Source: Anaerolineales bacterium UBA6131 (lineage in GTDB: Bacteria; Chloroflexota; Anaerolineae; UBA2200). From it: a DNA stretch of 6,904 bases. Every line of letters begins with the position of its first letter. Position 1 is the stretch's first letter. This document shows positions 1-5,552 of the stretch, in pieces. A model generated the notes under the pieces. It was not told the origin of the DNA. It did not search any database and saw only the letters and a program-made list of their open reading frames with translations. The stretch spans positions 1-6,904 of the forward strand of contig DIVN01000139.1 of NCBI GenBank assembly GCA_002435875.1. The letters are read 5' to 3'. A program made the position numbers and the translations under genes.

Positions 1-1
1 G

Positions 2-367
2 CGTACGGTGGTGGCTTTCAACACGGCCCCCAACGAGGTCCTGCGCGACGCGCTTTTCAGCCAGCCGTACTGGGAGCGCATCGGTCTGTCGACCGATCGT
101 GCGCGTATCTGCATGCCGGAGTATCTACAGTACCTCCAGCGCAGCGAGATCTACGAGCTGCCGCACCGGCTGAGCCCGCGTCCGCTCTTTTTCCTGCATG
201 GGCGCAATGACGAAATGGTGCCATTCGCCGTCTCAGAGGCGCTGTATGCCGCCGCCGCACCGGGGAGCCGGCTGTGGGTTGTCGACGGTTGCGACCACGC
301 CGGTCTCAGGCACGACGCCCGCGTCTTGCCCGAAGTAATACAGTGGCTTTGCGAAAAACTGGCGTAA
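2..367 (+). CDS. Alpha/beta hydrolase, C-terminal part (5' end outside window)
   Basis: The reading frame is open to the left edge of the window, so the true start lies upstream; the GTG codons at 8 and 11 lie inside the gene. The visible 120 or so residues look like the last third of a serine hydrolase of the alpha/beta fold (dienelactone hydrolase or prolyl-oligopeptidase-like). Two C-terminal landmarks are present. A strand leads into the HGRNDEMVP motif, whose Asp (near residue 68 counted from the GTG at 8) fits the acid of the catalytic triad. The GCDHAG motif follows, whose His (near 97) fits the catalytic histidine. The nucleophile elbow (GxSxG) would lie upstream and cannot be checked. 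The substrate cannot be told. The gene ends in TAA, with about 30 bases before the ffh promoter, and no convincing terminator is seen in between. Confidence 0.85.
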   Translation, partial: RTVVAFNTAPNEVLRDALFSQPYWERIGLSTDRARICMPEYLQYLQRSEIYELPHRLSPRPLFFLHGRNDEMVPFAVSEALYAAAAPGSRLWVVDGCDHAGLRHDARVLPEVIQWLCEKLA

Positions 368-396
368 GCACTCGTGCCGAGCTGAAGACCCGTGCG

Positions 397-425
397 TTGA
401 CCGCAGCGCCAGAACTCGCTAGAAT
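397..425 (+). promoter_or_regulatory. Sigma70-type promoter of ffh
   Basis: TTGACC (397-402) and TAGAAT (420-425) are separated by exactly 17 bases, close to the housekeeping consensus. Transcription would start around 431-433, giving a leader of about 62-64 bases before the ffh ATG. The site lies in the gap between the hydrolase and ffh, in the right orientation. The same box style with the same 17-base spacing recurs before rpsP and before the tRNA gene, which strengthens all three calls. Confidence 0.8.
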
Positions 426-431
426 GTTTTT

Positions 432-494
432 TCCGTGGCGGCGGACTGTCAGCCCGCACCACGATGTCTTGGCACCAGCACAGGGTGGTTGATC
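432..494 (+). promoter_or_regulatory. ffh 5' leader with ribosome binding site and mutually exclusive hairpins
   Basis: The leader ends in a purine-rich ribosome binding site, AGGGTGG (482-488), six bases before the ATG at 495. Two alternative pairings can be drawn. In the first, GTGG (435-438) pairs with CCAC (459-462) and is extended by GCGG (441-444) with CCGC (454-457). In the second, ACCAC (458-462) pairs with GTGGT (485-489), which overlaps the ribosome binding site. The two cannot form together, because both use 459-462. The pairings are seen in the sequence; any regulatory role is inference, and short GC-rich pairings arise easily by chance. Confidence 0.4.
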
Positions 495-1820
495 ATGTTC
501 GAGAGCTTGAGCGAGAAACTGCAGAACGTCTTCAAAAAGCTGTCTGGCAAAGGGCGGCTGAGTGAGCAGGATGTCGATGTAGCCCTGCGCGAAGTACGCC
601 TGGCGCTGCTTGAGGCCGATGTCAACTTTCGCGTGGTCAAAGACCTGGTGGGGCGCGTGCGTGAGCGCGCTATAGGCGCTGATCTGGCCAAGAGCTTGAG
701 CCCGGCGCAGATGGTGATCAAGATCGTGCATGAGGAGTTGATTGCCACGCTGGGCAGCTCACGCAAGCTCGACCTATCCGGCCCTCCACCGCACGTGATC
801 ATGTTGGCCGGTCTGCAGGGGTCGGGCAAGACAACTACTGCGGCCAAGCTGGCCTTGCAGTTGCGTAAGGCAGGACAGAGACCGCTGCTCGTGGCTGCCG
901 ATACGCGCCGGCCCGCCGCAATTGCGCAGCTCGAGGTGCTTGGCAAGCAGCTTGATATTGCCGTGCATAGTGAGGGGGATCGGCCCGCGCCACCCGATAT
1001 CTGCGTGCACGCGCTCGAACATGCACGCAAGGCGGCCTACAGCGTCGTTATCCTCGATACCGGCGGCCGCTTGCATATCGACGACGAGATGATGCACGAG
1101 CTCGAAGAGATCGTCAGGCGCGTCGCCCCGCGCGAGACCCTTATGGTGGTTGACGCCATGACCGGCCAGGACGTGGTCACGGTGGCGGAAGAGTTCCACC
1201 GTCGCGTGCCGCTTAGTGGCTTGATCCTGACCAAGGCAGACGGTGATGCGCGCGGCGGCGCGGCCCTCTCCGTGCGCTCTGTCACCGGCGTGCCCATCCT
1301 GTACCTGGGCACGGGCGAAAAGAGCGATGCGCTCGAGGCCTTTGACCCTGCGCGTCTGGCTTCCCGCATTCTCGGCATGGGCGACATGCTCACTTTGATT
1401 GAAAAGGCGGAGGCCGCCTTCGATGAGAAGCAGGCGCTAGCGATGCAGGAAAAGCTGCGCACCGCTTCTTTCGACTTGAAAGACTTTTACGATCAGATGC
1501 AGCAGGTCAAGAAGATGGGGCCGCTACAGCAGTTGGTGGAGATGATCCCCGGCCTGGCGGGGATGCAGCGCAAGCTACCCACGGAGATTGATGATCGGCA
1601 GTTGGTGCGCATCGAAGCGATGATCCAGTCGATGACCCCGGAAGAACGCCACGATCCGCGTCTCATCGATGGCAGCCGTAAGAGGCGCATCGCGCGGGGA
1701 AGCGGGACAACCGTATCCGAGGTCAACCAATTGCTGGGGCAATTCCGGCAAATGCAGCGAATGTTGAAAGAGCTGAGCGACGGGCGCATGCCGCGTATGC
1801 TCGGCCGGTTTGGCATGTAG
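495..1820 (+). CDS. ffh: Signal recognition particle protein Ffh (SRP54)
   Basis: This is the GTPase subunit of the bacterial signal recognition particle. It binds 4.5S RNA and the signal sequences of nascent membrane and secreted proteins, and docks on FtsY at the membrane. The 441-residue length is normal. The N-terminal helical bundle occupies about 1-90 and the GTPase domain about 95-295. That domain has the P-loop GLQGSGKTT (106-114), the DTRRPAA element (136-142), DTGGR (188-192), TKADGDARGG (246-255) and the linker GDMLTLIEKAE (296-306). The M domain (about 300-435) is methionine-rich and holds the RNA-binding stretch with SRKRRIARGSG (394-404). The ATG at 495 is chosen because MFESLSEKL is the usual Ffh N-terminus and it has a ribosome binding site; an in-frame ATG at 435 would add 20 unrelated residues. 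Two motif variants are seen: DTGGR for the usual DTAGR, and TKAD for TKLD. Both are mild and probably lineage-specific. Confidence 0.98.
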   Translation: MFESLSEKLQNVFKKLSGKGRLSEQDVDVALREVRLALLEADVNFRVVKDLVGRVRERAIGADLAKSLSPAQMVIKIVHEELIATLGSSRKLDLSGPPPHVIMLAGLQGSGKTTTAAKLALQLRKAGQRPLLVAADTRRPAAIAQLEVLGKQLDIAVHSEGDRPAPPDICVHALEHARKAAYSVVILDTGGRLHIDDEMMHELEEIVRRVAPRETLMVVDAMTGQDVVTVAEEFHRRVPLSGLILTKADGDARGGAALSVRSVTGVPILYLGTGEKSDALEAFDPARLASRILGMGDMLTLIEKAEAAFDEKQALAMQEKLRTASFDLKDFYDQMQQVKKMGPLQQLVEMIPGLAGMQRKLPTEIDDRQLVRIEAMIQSMTPEERHDPRLIDGSRKRRIARGSGTTVSEVNQLLGQFRQMQRMLKELSDGRMPRMLGRFGM

Positions 1821-1830
1821 CACGATTTGA

Positions 1831-1852
1831 GCAGGGCGGCCCTTGCGATTTT
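1831..1852 (+). terminator. Weak terminator-like hairpin after ffh
   Basis: GCAGGG (1831-1836) can pair with CCCTTGC (1840-1846), with one bulged T and a three-base loop, followed by GATTTT. The stem is short and the T run brief, so termination would be partial at best. The T run is shared with the -35 box of the following rpsP promoter. Confidence 0.35.
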
Positions 1853-1879
1853 GACCAGTCCGCGCATTCGTGCTAAACT
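1851..1879 (+). promoter_or_regulatory. Sigma70-type promoter of the rpsP-khpA-rimM-dprA operon
   Basis: TTGACC (1851-1856) and TAAACT (1874-1879) are 17 bases apart, and TGC just before the -10 box supplies an extended -10 (TGn) element. The predicted start is near 1886, about 80 bases before the rpsP start codon. The promoter suggests rpsP and its followers are transcribed independently of ffh, with possible additional read-through from ffh. Confidence 0.8.
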
Positions 1880-1885
1880 TGCTTC

Positions 1886-1965
1886 TACATTGGATCCCGG
1901 GCCAGTTGGGGCTTGGGTACAAGATTCGTTTGCTCCCAGGTCGGGGAGGAAGAGGAGAGGCTTAC
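1886..1965 (+). promoter_or_regulatory. Structured 5' leader of rpsP
   Basis: This leader of about 80 bases can form two consecutive hairpins. The first pairs CCCGGGCC (1896-1903) with GGCTTGGG (1910-1917): eight pairs including two G-U, with a six-base loop. The second pairs CTCCC (1933-1937) with GGGAG (1944-1948), also with a six-base loop, and ends only a few bases before the ribosome binding site. CTCC (1933-1936) could instead pair with the GGAG of that site. This resembles a ribosomal-protein autoregulatory leader in layout, but it matches no leader family I recognise. The ten-base word CAAGATTCGT occurs at 1920-1929 and again at 1974-1983 inside the S16 coding start. Confidence 0.4.
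1953..1960 (+). promoter_or_regulatory. Ribosome binding site fixing the TTG start of rpsP
   Basis: AGGAGAGG lies five bases before the TTG at 1966 (eight if counted from the AGGAG core). No ATG or GTG stands at the conserved S16 N-terminus, so this strong site decides in favour of TTG. The longer frame starting at 1870 would begin upstream of the predicted transcription start. Confidence 0.8.
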
Positions 1966-2292
1966 TTGGCAGTCAAGATTCGTCTTCGTCGTACAGGCGG
2001 CAAGGGGCAACCCAGCTACCGCATCGTTGTTGCCGATTCGCGCTCGCCGCGCGATGGGCGCTTTATCGAGAATGTGGGCAACTACCAGCCGCGTCTGGAC
2101 CCACCAACGTTTGAGGTTGATGATGAGCGTGTTCGCTACTGGCTTTCCAAGGGCGCCCAGCCGAGTGATGCCGTGGCTCGCTTGCTGGTCAAGAAGGGTC
2201 TGCTCGCCGAGCGTAGGCTCCGCATGAACGTCGGAGCCCAAAATGCGGACCAGTCAGAGGCCAGTGCAGCGGCGCCAGCGTCAGGAGCATAG
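1966..2292 (+). CDS. rpsP: 30S ribosomal protein S16
   Basis: S16 is a primary binding protein of the small ribosomal subunit, needed for assembly of the 16S rRNA 5' domain. From the TTG start the protein begins MAVKIRLRRTGGKGQPSYRI, a near-textbook S16 N-terminus. The next segment contains VVADSRSPRDGRFIE and VGNYQP (residues 21-42), then RVRYWLSKGAQPSDAVARLL (56-74). The core ends near residue 82. A C-terminal tail rich in Ala and Ser with some acidic residues (about 90-108) brings the total to 108 residues, longer than short S16 proteins but within the family range. It is the first gene of its operon, with its own promoter and a structured leader. khpA starts six bases after its stop. The call is secure; the start codon rests on homology and the ribosome binding site. 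Confidence 0.97.
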   Translation: MAVKIRLRRTGGKGQPSYRIVVADSRSPRDGRFIENVGNYQPRLDPPTFEVDDERVRYWLSKGAQPSDAVARLLVKKGLLAERRLRMNVGAQNADQSEASAAAPASGA

Positions 2293-2298
2293 CCTCTC

Positions 2299-2544
2299 AT
2301 GACTGAGGTACGGATGAAGGAGCTCGTCGAGTACGTTGCCAAAGAGCTCGTAGAGCACCCGGATGAGGTGCACGTGGAGGAGACTGGCGGTGCGCGCTCG
2401 GTCGTTGTAGAGTTGCGGGTAGCCCGCTCTGACATGGGGCGTGTTATTGGCAAGAATGGCAGGGTGGCGAATGCCCTGCGCAGCTTGTTGCGGGTGTGTG
2501 CGGCCAATTCTGGCAAGCGAGCTGTTCTGGAGATTGTCGAGTAG
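2299..2544 (+). CDS. khpA: KH-domain RNA-binding protein KhpA (YlqC family)
   Basis: A small RNA-binding protein of 81 residues made almost entirely of one KH domain. Its hallmark GxxG loop is GKNG (residues 51-54) within VIGKNGRVANALRSLL. The start of the domain, MKELVEYVAKELVEHPDEV (6-24), is typical of the family. KhpA proteins usually act with KhpB (Jag/EloR) as RNA chaperones affecting cell elongation and division in Gram-positive bacteria. The place between rpsP and rimM is the classic one, which supports the call. There are two possible starts: ATG 2299 (AGGAG at 2283-2287, 11 bases away) and ATG 2314 (GAGG at 2305-2308, five bases away). The second matches the usual family N-terminus slightly better and would give 76 residues. 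Confidence 0.93.
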   Translation: MTEVRMKELVEYVAKELVEHPDEVHVEETGGARSVVVELRVARSDMGRVIGKNGRVANALRSLLRVCAANSGKRAVLEIVE

Positions 2545-2578
2545 GCGCATTGCCGAGACTTCGGGCAACGTTCGGCGC
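2545..2578 (+). other. Potential RNA hairpin in the khpA-rimM gap
   Basis: TTGCCGA (2550-2556) pairs with TCGGGCAA (2561-2568) with one bulged G and a four-base loop. GCGC (2545-2548) could close a larger stem with GCGC (2575-2578). An alternative partner for GCCGA (2552-2556) is TCGGC (2572-2576). No T run follows, so it is not an intrinsic terminator. It could mark RNA processing or tune rimM translation, but this is inference only. Confidence 0.35.
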
Positions 2579-2597
2579 TGCTCGCTGAGGTAACAGG

Positions 2598-3176
2598 GTG
2601 GATAGTACTCGCCAAGCAAAGGCCCGGGATCCCGACCTGGCTCGGAGATCGCGGGCTGTTGTCGTCTCGCGGCATTGCCCTGACTATCTGACGATCGCCG
2701 TAATCCTTGGTGCGCATGGTCTGCGCGGCGACCTCAAGATCCACCTTGAGCCTGCTTCCCAGCATCTGTTTGCCTCACTTGAGCGCGTATACCTGGGCCC
2801 AAAACACCTCCTCTTTGCGGTGGAGTCTCTGCGCCCCTACCGCAACCTGCACCTGCTCAAGCTCAAGGGCTGCGATGACCGCTCCTGCGCGGAGGAGTTG
2901 CGTGGTCTTGAGGTTCTGGTCCCGCTGGCGGACGTGGGGGAGCTCCCCGCAGGGCAGTTCTTCGAGTACCAGCTCGAGGGCCTGAGTGTAGAGACCGAAG
3001 AGGGTGAACCCCTTGGCATTTTGCATGAAGTGCTGTTCACGGGCAGCAATCCCGTTTACGTAGCACGATCGAGCTCGGGCGAGCTCCTGATTCCAGCATT
3101 GACCAACGTTGTCCTGAGCGTCGATCTCCAGGCGGGCAAGATGGTTGTCCGTCTGCCGGCCGGCATGCGAGACTAG
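2598..3176 (+). CDS. rimM: 16S rRNA processing / 30S maturation protein RimM
   Basis: RimM binds the 30S subunit, contacting S19, and helps mature the head domain of 16S rRNA. Two domains are visible. The RimM N-terminal barrel (about 30-112) opens with LTIAVILGAHGLRGDLKIHL. The PRC-barrel domain (about 120-188) has FFEYQLEGLSV, GEPLG, VLFTGSNPVYV, GELLIPAL and VDLQAGKMVVRLPAGM. The start is GTG 2598, with GAGG at 2587-2590 seven bases upstream. This leaves about 28 residues before the point where most RimM proteins begin; that extension is Arg-rich (several RR and AR pairs). There is no ATG, GTG or TTG closer to the conserved part in this frame, so the extension appears real unless a non-standard start is used. 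The stop is three bases before dprA. Confidence 0.95.
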   Translation: MDSTRQAKARDPDLARRSRAVVVSRHCPDYLTIAVILGAHGLRGDLKIHLEPASQHLFASLERVYLGPKHLLFAVESLRPYRNLHLLKLKGCDDRSCAEELRGLEVLVPLADVGELPAGQFFEYQLEGLSVETEEGEPLGILHEVLFTGSNPVYVARSSSGELLIPALTNVVLSVDLQAGKMVVRLPAGMRD

Positions 3177-3179
3177 GGT

Positions 3180-4292
3180 ATGGACGATATCCGGTATTGG
3201 GTCGGCTTCAATCAGGTCTACGGCATTGGGCCCGTGCGCCTGGGCAAGCTGCTGCAGTACTTTGGCAGCGCCGAGGTGGCCTGGCGCGCTTCAGCCCTTG
3301 ACTTGGCGCGGGCCGGCCTGGAGCGCAAGCCGATTGAGAGTCTGCTTGCCACCCGCGAGCGCATCAACCTCGATGCCGAGATGCACAGAATTGCGGAAGC
3401 GGAAGTAGAGGTGTTGACCCTGCAGGATGACCGCTACCCCGCACGGCTCAGGCACATCGACGCCGCTCCGCCGGTGCTGTACGTCAAGGGCTCACTGCTG
3501 CCTGCGGATGAGTGGGCAGTCGCCGTGGTTGGCACCCGCCATGCCAAGTCTTATGGCCGCGAGGTGACGCGCTATCTTGCTGGCGAGCTGGCGCGCAACC
3601 ACATTACCGTTGTCAGCGGCCTGGCGCTGGGGATCGATGCGGAGGCGCACCGAGCGGCTATGGCCGCTGGTGGCCGTACCATCGCTGTGTTGGGCTCTGG
3701 GATTGACGTCATCTATCCCTATGAGCATGCTGCTCTGGCGCGTGAGGTCACTCGCGCGGGTGCCGTGCTTTCGGAGTATCCGCTTGGCACCAAACCAGAT
3801 CGTCGCAACTTCCCTCAACGCAATCGTATCATCAGTGGGCTCGCTCTCGGCACGTTGGTCACCCAGGCTGGCGAGGGCAGTGGCGCGCTGTTCACCGCGG
3901 GATTTGCCCTGGAACAGGGCCGGGAGGTGTTCGCCGTCCCGGGTAGCATCCTCGACCGAGGTTGCGGTGGTACAAACCGCTTGATCCAGCAGGGCGAAGC
4001 AAAACTCGTGCGCAAGCCAGAGGACATCCTGGAAGAGCTGAACCTGACCATGGTCAGTCACCAGGCTGAGATGCGCACCGTCGTGCCGGCCAACTCAACC
4101 GAGGCGCTGTTGCTGCAACACCTTTCCGATGAGCCGCTGCATGTGGACGAGCTGAGGCAAGCCTGTCAGTTGCCTGTTGCCCAGGTCTCTGGTGCGCTGG
4201 CCCTGATGGAGCTGAAGGGCCTGGTTCGTCAGACGGGGAGCATGTTCTATGCCCTGGCGCACGAGGATGGCGTAGAGTACCGTCTGGACTAG
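3180..4292 (+). CDS. dprA: DNA processing protein DprA (Smf)
   Basis: DprA binds incoming single-stranded DNA during natural transformation and loads RecA on it; many non-competent bacteria also keep it. The 370 residues show the full layout. A helix-hairpin-helix-like N-terminal part (about 1-60) contains YWVGFNQVYGIGPVRL. The Rossmann-type DNA-binding core (about 80-285) has VAVVGTR (114-120), VVSGLALGID (144-153), LGSGIDVIYP (171-180), SEYPLGTKP (198-206), FPQRNRIISGLA (211-222) and GREVFAVPGS (247-256). A C-terminal winged helix (DprA_WH, about 305-358) follows. Variations are LVTQAGEGSGALFTA (226-240), where most family members have VVEA before the SG motif, and an extra residue in QQGEAKLV (270-277) compared with the usual GAKLV. 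The ATG has no clear ribosome binding site, and rimM stops three bases earlier, so coupling is likely. Confidence 0.96.
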   Translation: MDDIRYWVGFNQVYGIGPVRLGKLLQYFGSAEVAWRASALDLARAGLERKPIESLLATRERINLDAEMHRIAEAEVEVLTLQDDRYPARLRHIDAAPPVLYVKGSLLPADEWAVAVVGTRHAKSYGREVTRYLAGELARNHITVVSGLALGIDAEAHRAAMAAGGRTIAVLGSGIDVIYPYEHAALAREVTRAGAVLSEYPLGTKPDRRNFPQRNRIISGLALGTLVTQAGEGSGALFTAGFALEQGREVFAVPGSILDRGCGGTNRLIQQGEAKLVRKPEDILEELNLTMVSHQAEMRTVVPANSTEALLLQHLSDEPLHVDELRQACQLPVAQVSGALALMELKGLVRQTGSMFYALAHEDGVEYRLD

Positions 4293-4298
4293 TTGGAG

Positions 4299-4326
4299 GT
4301 GGCTGCGGTGTAAGCGGCCACTGTTT
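4299..4326 (+). terminator. Probable intrinsic terminator after dprA
   Basis: GTGGCTGC (4299-4306) pairs with GCGGCCAC (4314-4321): eight pairs including one G-U, with a seven-base loop, followed at once by TGTTTTGC. It begins seven bases after the dprA stop codon, a fitting place for the end of the rpsP operon. The T run is interrupted, so efficiency is uncertain. Confidence 0.5.
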
Positions 4327-4365
4327 TGCTGCGCGAGACATCGACGTCAGGGAGAAGAACACATC

Positions 4366-5442
4366 ATGAGCGGTAAGATCTATGCTGTCATCCTGGCAGG
4401 CGGAGGCGGTACGCGCCTCTGGCCGCTTAGCCGGGCACACAAGCCGAAACACTTGCTTGCCATTCCCGGGTCGATGACCCTGCTGCGCAGCACTTATCTT
4501 CGTATCGCGCCACTGATCCCCGCGGAACAGGTCCTGGCCATTACTGTCGCGGGCCATGCGGCCGCGGTGCAAGGCGAGCTTGCCGAGCTACCCGCGCGCA
4601 ATATCGTCGTCGAGCCAATGGGCCGCAGCACCGGTCCATGCATCGGCCTTATGGCGACGCTGATTCAGAAGCGTGATCCCGAAGCCATCATGATTTCCTT
4701 GCATGCGGACCATGTCATCCGGGACGAGGAGCAGTTTCGCCGTGTGCTGCGCGCCGCGGTCGACGTAGCGCGCAACGGCCACCTGGTTACCATGGGCATC
4801 GTCCCATCGGGACCAGAGACGGCCTATGGCTATATTCACCGCGGGCAGCTCCTGGGAGAGATGCAGGGACATCCGTACTACAACGTAGAGCGCTTTGCCG
4901 AAAAGCCCGATGCCGAGACAGCGAAGCGTTTTGTTCAAGGCGGCGACCTGTGGAACAGCGGCATCTTTGTCTGGAAGGTGTCGGTATTGCTGGAACAGTT
5001 CCGCCTGCACATGCCCGAACTGCACCAGCAGCTGCAGGCCATTCAACCCGCCCTGGACGGCCCTGAGCAGGCCGACGTCGTCCAACGGACATGGTCCGAG
5101 GTCGAAGCGGTTCCGGTGGATGTCGGTATTCTCGAGCGAGCCACGGATGTGGCTGTCATCCCGGCCGACATTGGCTGGAGCGATGTGGGCTGCTGGACTT
5201 CGGTCGCCGAGCAATATGCGGTCGATCAGACGGGCAACGTGCTGCAGGGCGAGTCCGTCGCCATCGACTGTGCGGATTCGTACGTACACAGTTCCGGGCG
5301 TTTGGTCGCCGCTCTGGGGCTCGAGTCCATCGTGGTCATCGAGACGGAGGATGCGATCCTGGTCTGCCCCAAGGGCCGTGTGCAGGATGTCAAGCGCATC
5401 GTGGAGCAGTTGCGCAGCGACGGGAGAGACCGTTACCTCTAG
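4366..5442 (+). CDS. manC: Mannose-1-phosphate guanylyltransferase (GDP-mannose pyrophosphorylase)
   Basis: Makes GDP-mannose from mannose 1-phosphate and GTP for surface polysaccharides, mannosylated lipids or glycoproteins; a cytoplasmic enzyme. The signature nucleotide-binding loop is GGGGTRLWPLSR (12-23), followed by PKHLL (27-31). Further family landmarks are EPMGRSTGP (83-91), HADHVI (113-118), AYGYI (153-157), FAEKPD (177-182), LWNSGIFVW (195-203) and IGWSDVGCW (269-277). At 358 residues it holds the nucleotidyltransferase domain and a short C-terminal portion only. The cupin phosphomannose isomerase domain of bifunctional ManC/AlgA proteins is missing, so the isomerase must be encoded elsewhere. 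The ATG at 4366 has AGGGAG at 4349-4354, 11 bases upstream. No clear promoter is seen in the 73-base gap after dprA, so read-through is possible. A related sugar-1-phosphate nucleotidyltransferase with another hexose is a less likely alternative. Confidence 0.92.
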   Translation: MSGKIYAVILAGGGGTRLWPLSRAHKPKHLLAIPGSMTLLRSTYLRIAPLIPAEQVLAITVAGHAAAVQGELAELPARNIVVEPMGRSTGPCIGLMATLIQKRDPEAIMISLHADHVIRDEEQFRRVLRAAVDVARNGHLVTMGIVPSGPETAYGYIHRGQLLGEMQGHPYYNVERFAEKPDAETAKRFVQGGDLWNSGIFVWKVSVLLEQFRLHMPELHQQLQAIQPALDGPEQADVVQRTWSEVEAVPVDVGILERATDVAVIPADIGWSDVGCWTSVAEQYAVDQTGNVLQGESVAIDCADSYVHSSGRLVAALGLESIVVIETEDAILVCPKGRVQDVKRIVEQLRSDGRDRYL

Positions 5443-5453
5443 CCAGCCTGCGA

Positions 5454-5470
5454 CTGGCGTGATCCGCCAG
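5454..5470 (+). other. Perfect small hairpin after manC
   Basis: CTGGCG (5454-5459) and CGCCAG (5465-5470) form a perfect six-pair stem with a five-base loop, 11 bases after the manC stop. No T run follows, so an intrinsic terminator is not supported. It could protect the 3' end of the manC transcript or have no function. The rest of the 110-base manC-cinA gap shows only the cinA ribosome binding site AAAGAGG (5538-5544). Confidence 0.4.
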
Positions 5471-5552
5471 GGTCTCACCCCGCGGCCTGTCTTCCGACGA
5501 AACACCCGCGTGACCTGCTCAAGAACGCCGACACGATAAAGAGGCACAAGAC

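Noticed and set aside
435..494. Ffh start at 435
   Set aside because: It adds 20 residues unlike any Ffh N-terminus and falls within a few bases of the predicted transcription start.
1870..1965. Upstream extension of the S16 frame from an ATG-like start at 1870
   Set aside because: It overlaps the promoter -10 region and starts before the predicted transcript. The strong ribosome binding site at 1953-1960 and S16 homology place the start at TTG 1966.
1920..1983. Direct repeat CAAGATTCGT (1920-1929 and 1974-1983) as a possible recombination or attachment site
   Set aside because: It is ten bases long, with one copy inside conserved S16 coding sequence and no flanking mobile gene; chance is sufficient.
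5510..5540. Possible cinA promoter GTGACC ... GATAAA
   Set aside because: The spacing is 19 bases, the boxes are poor, and the start would fall at or beyond the cinA ribosome binding site.
4588..5547. Long antisense open frame (319 codons) opposite manC
   Set aside because: It is the mirror of a well-supported gene in GC-rich DNA, its translation shows no recognisable family, and it has no promoter or ribosome binding context.
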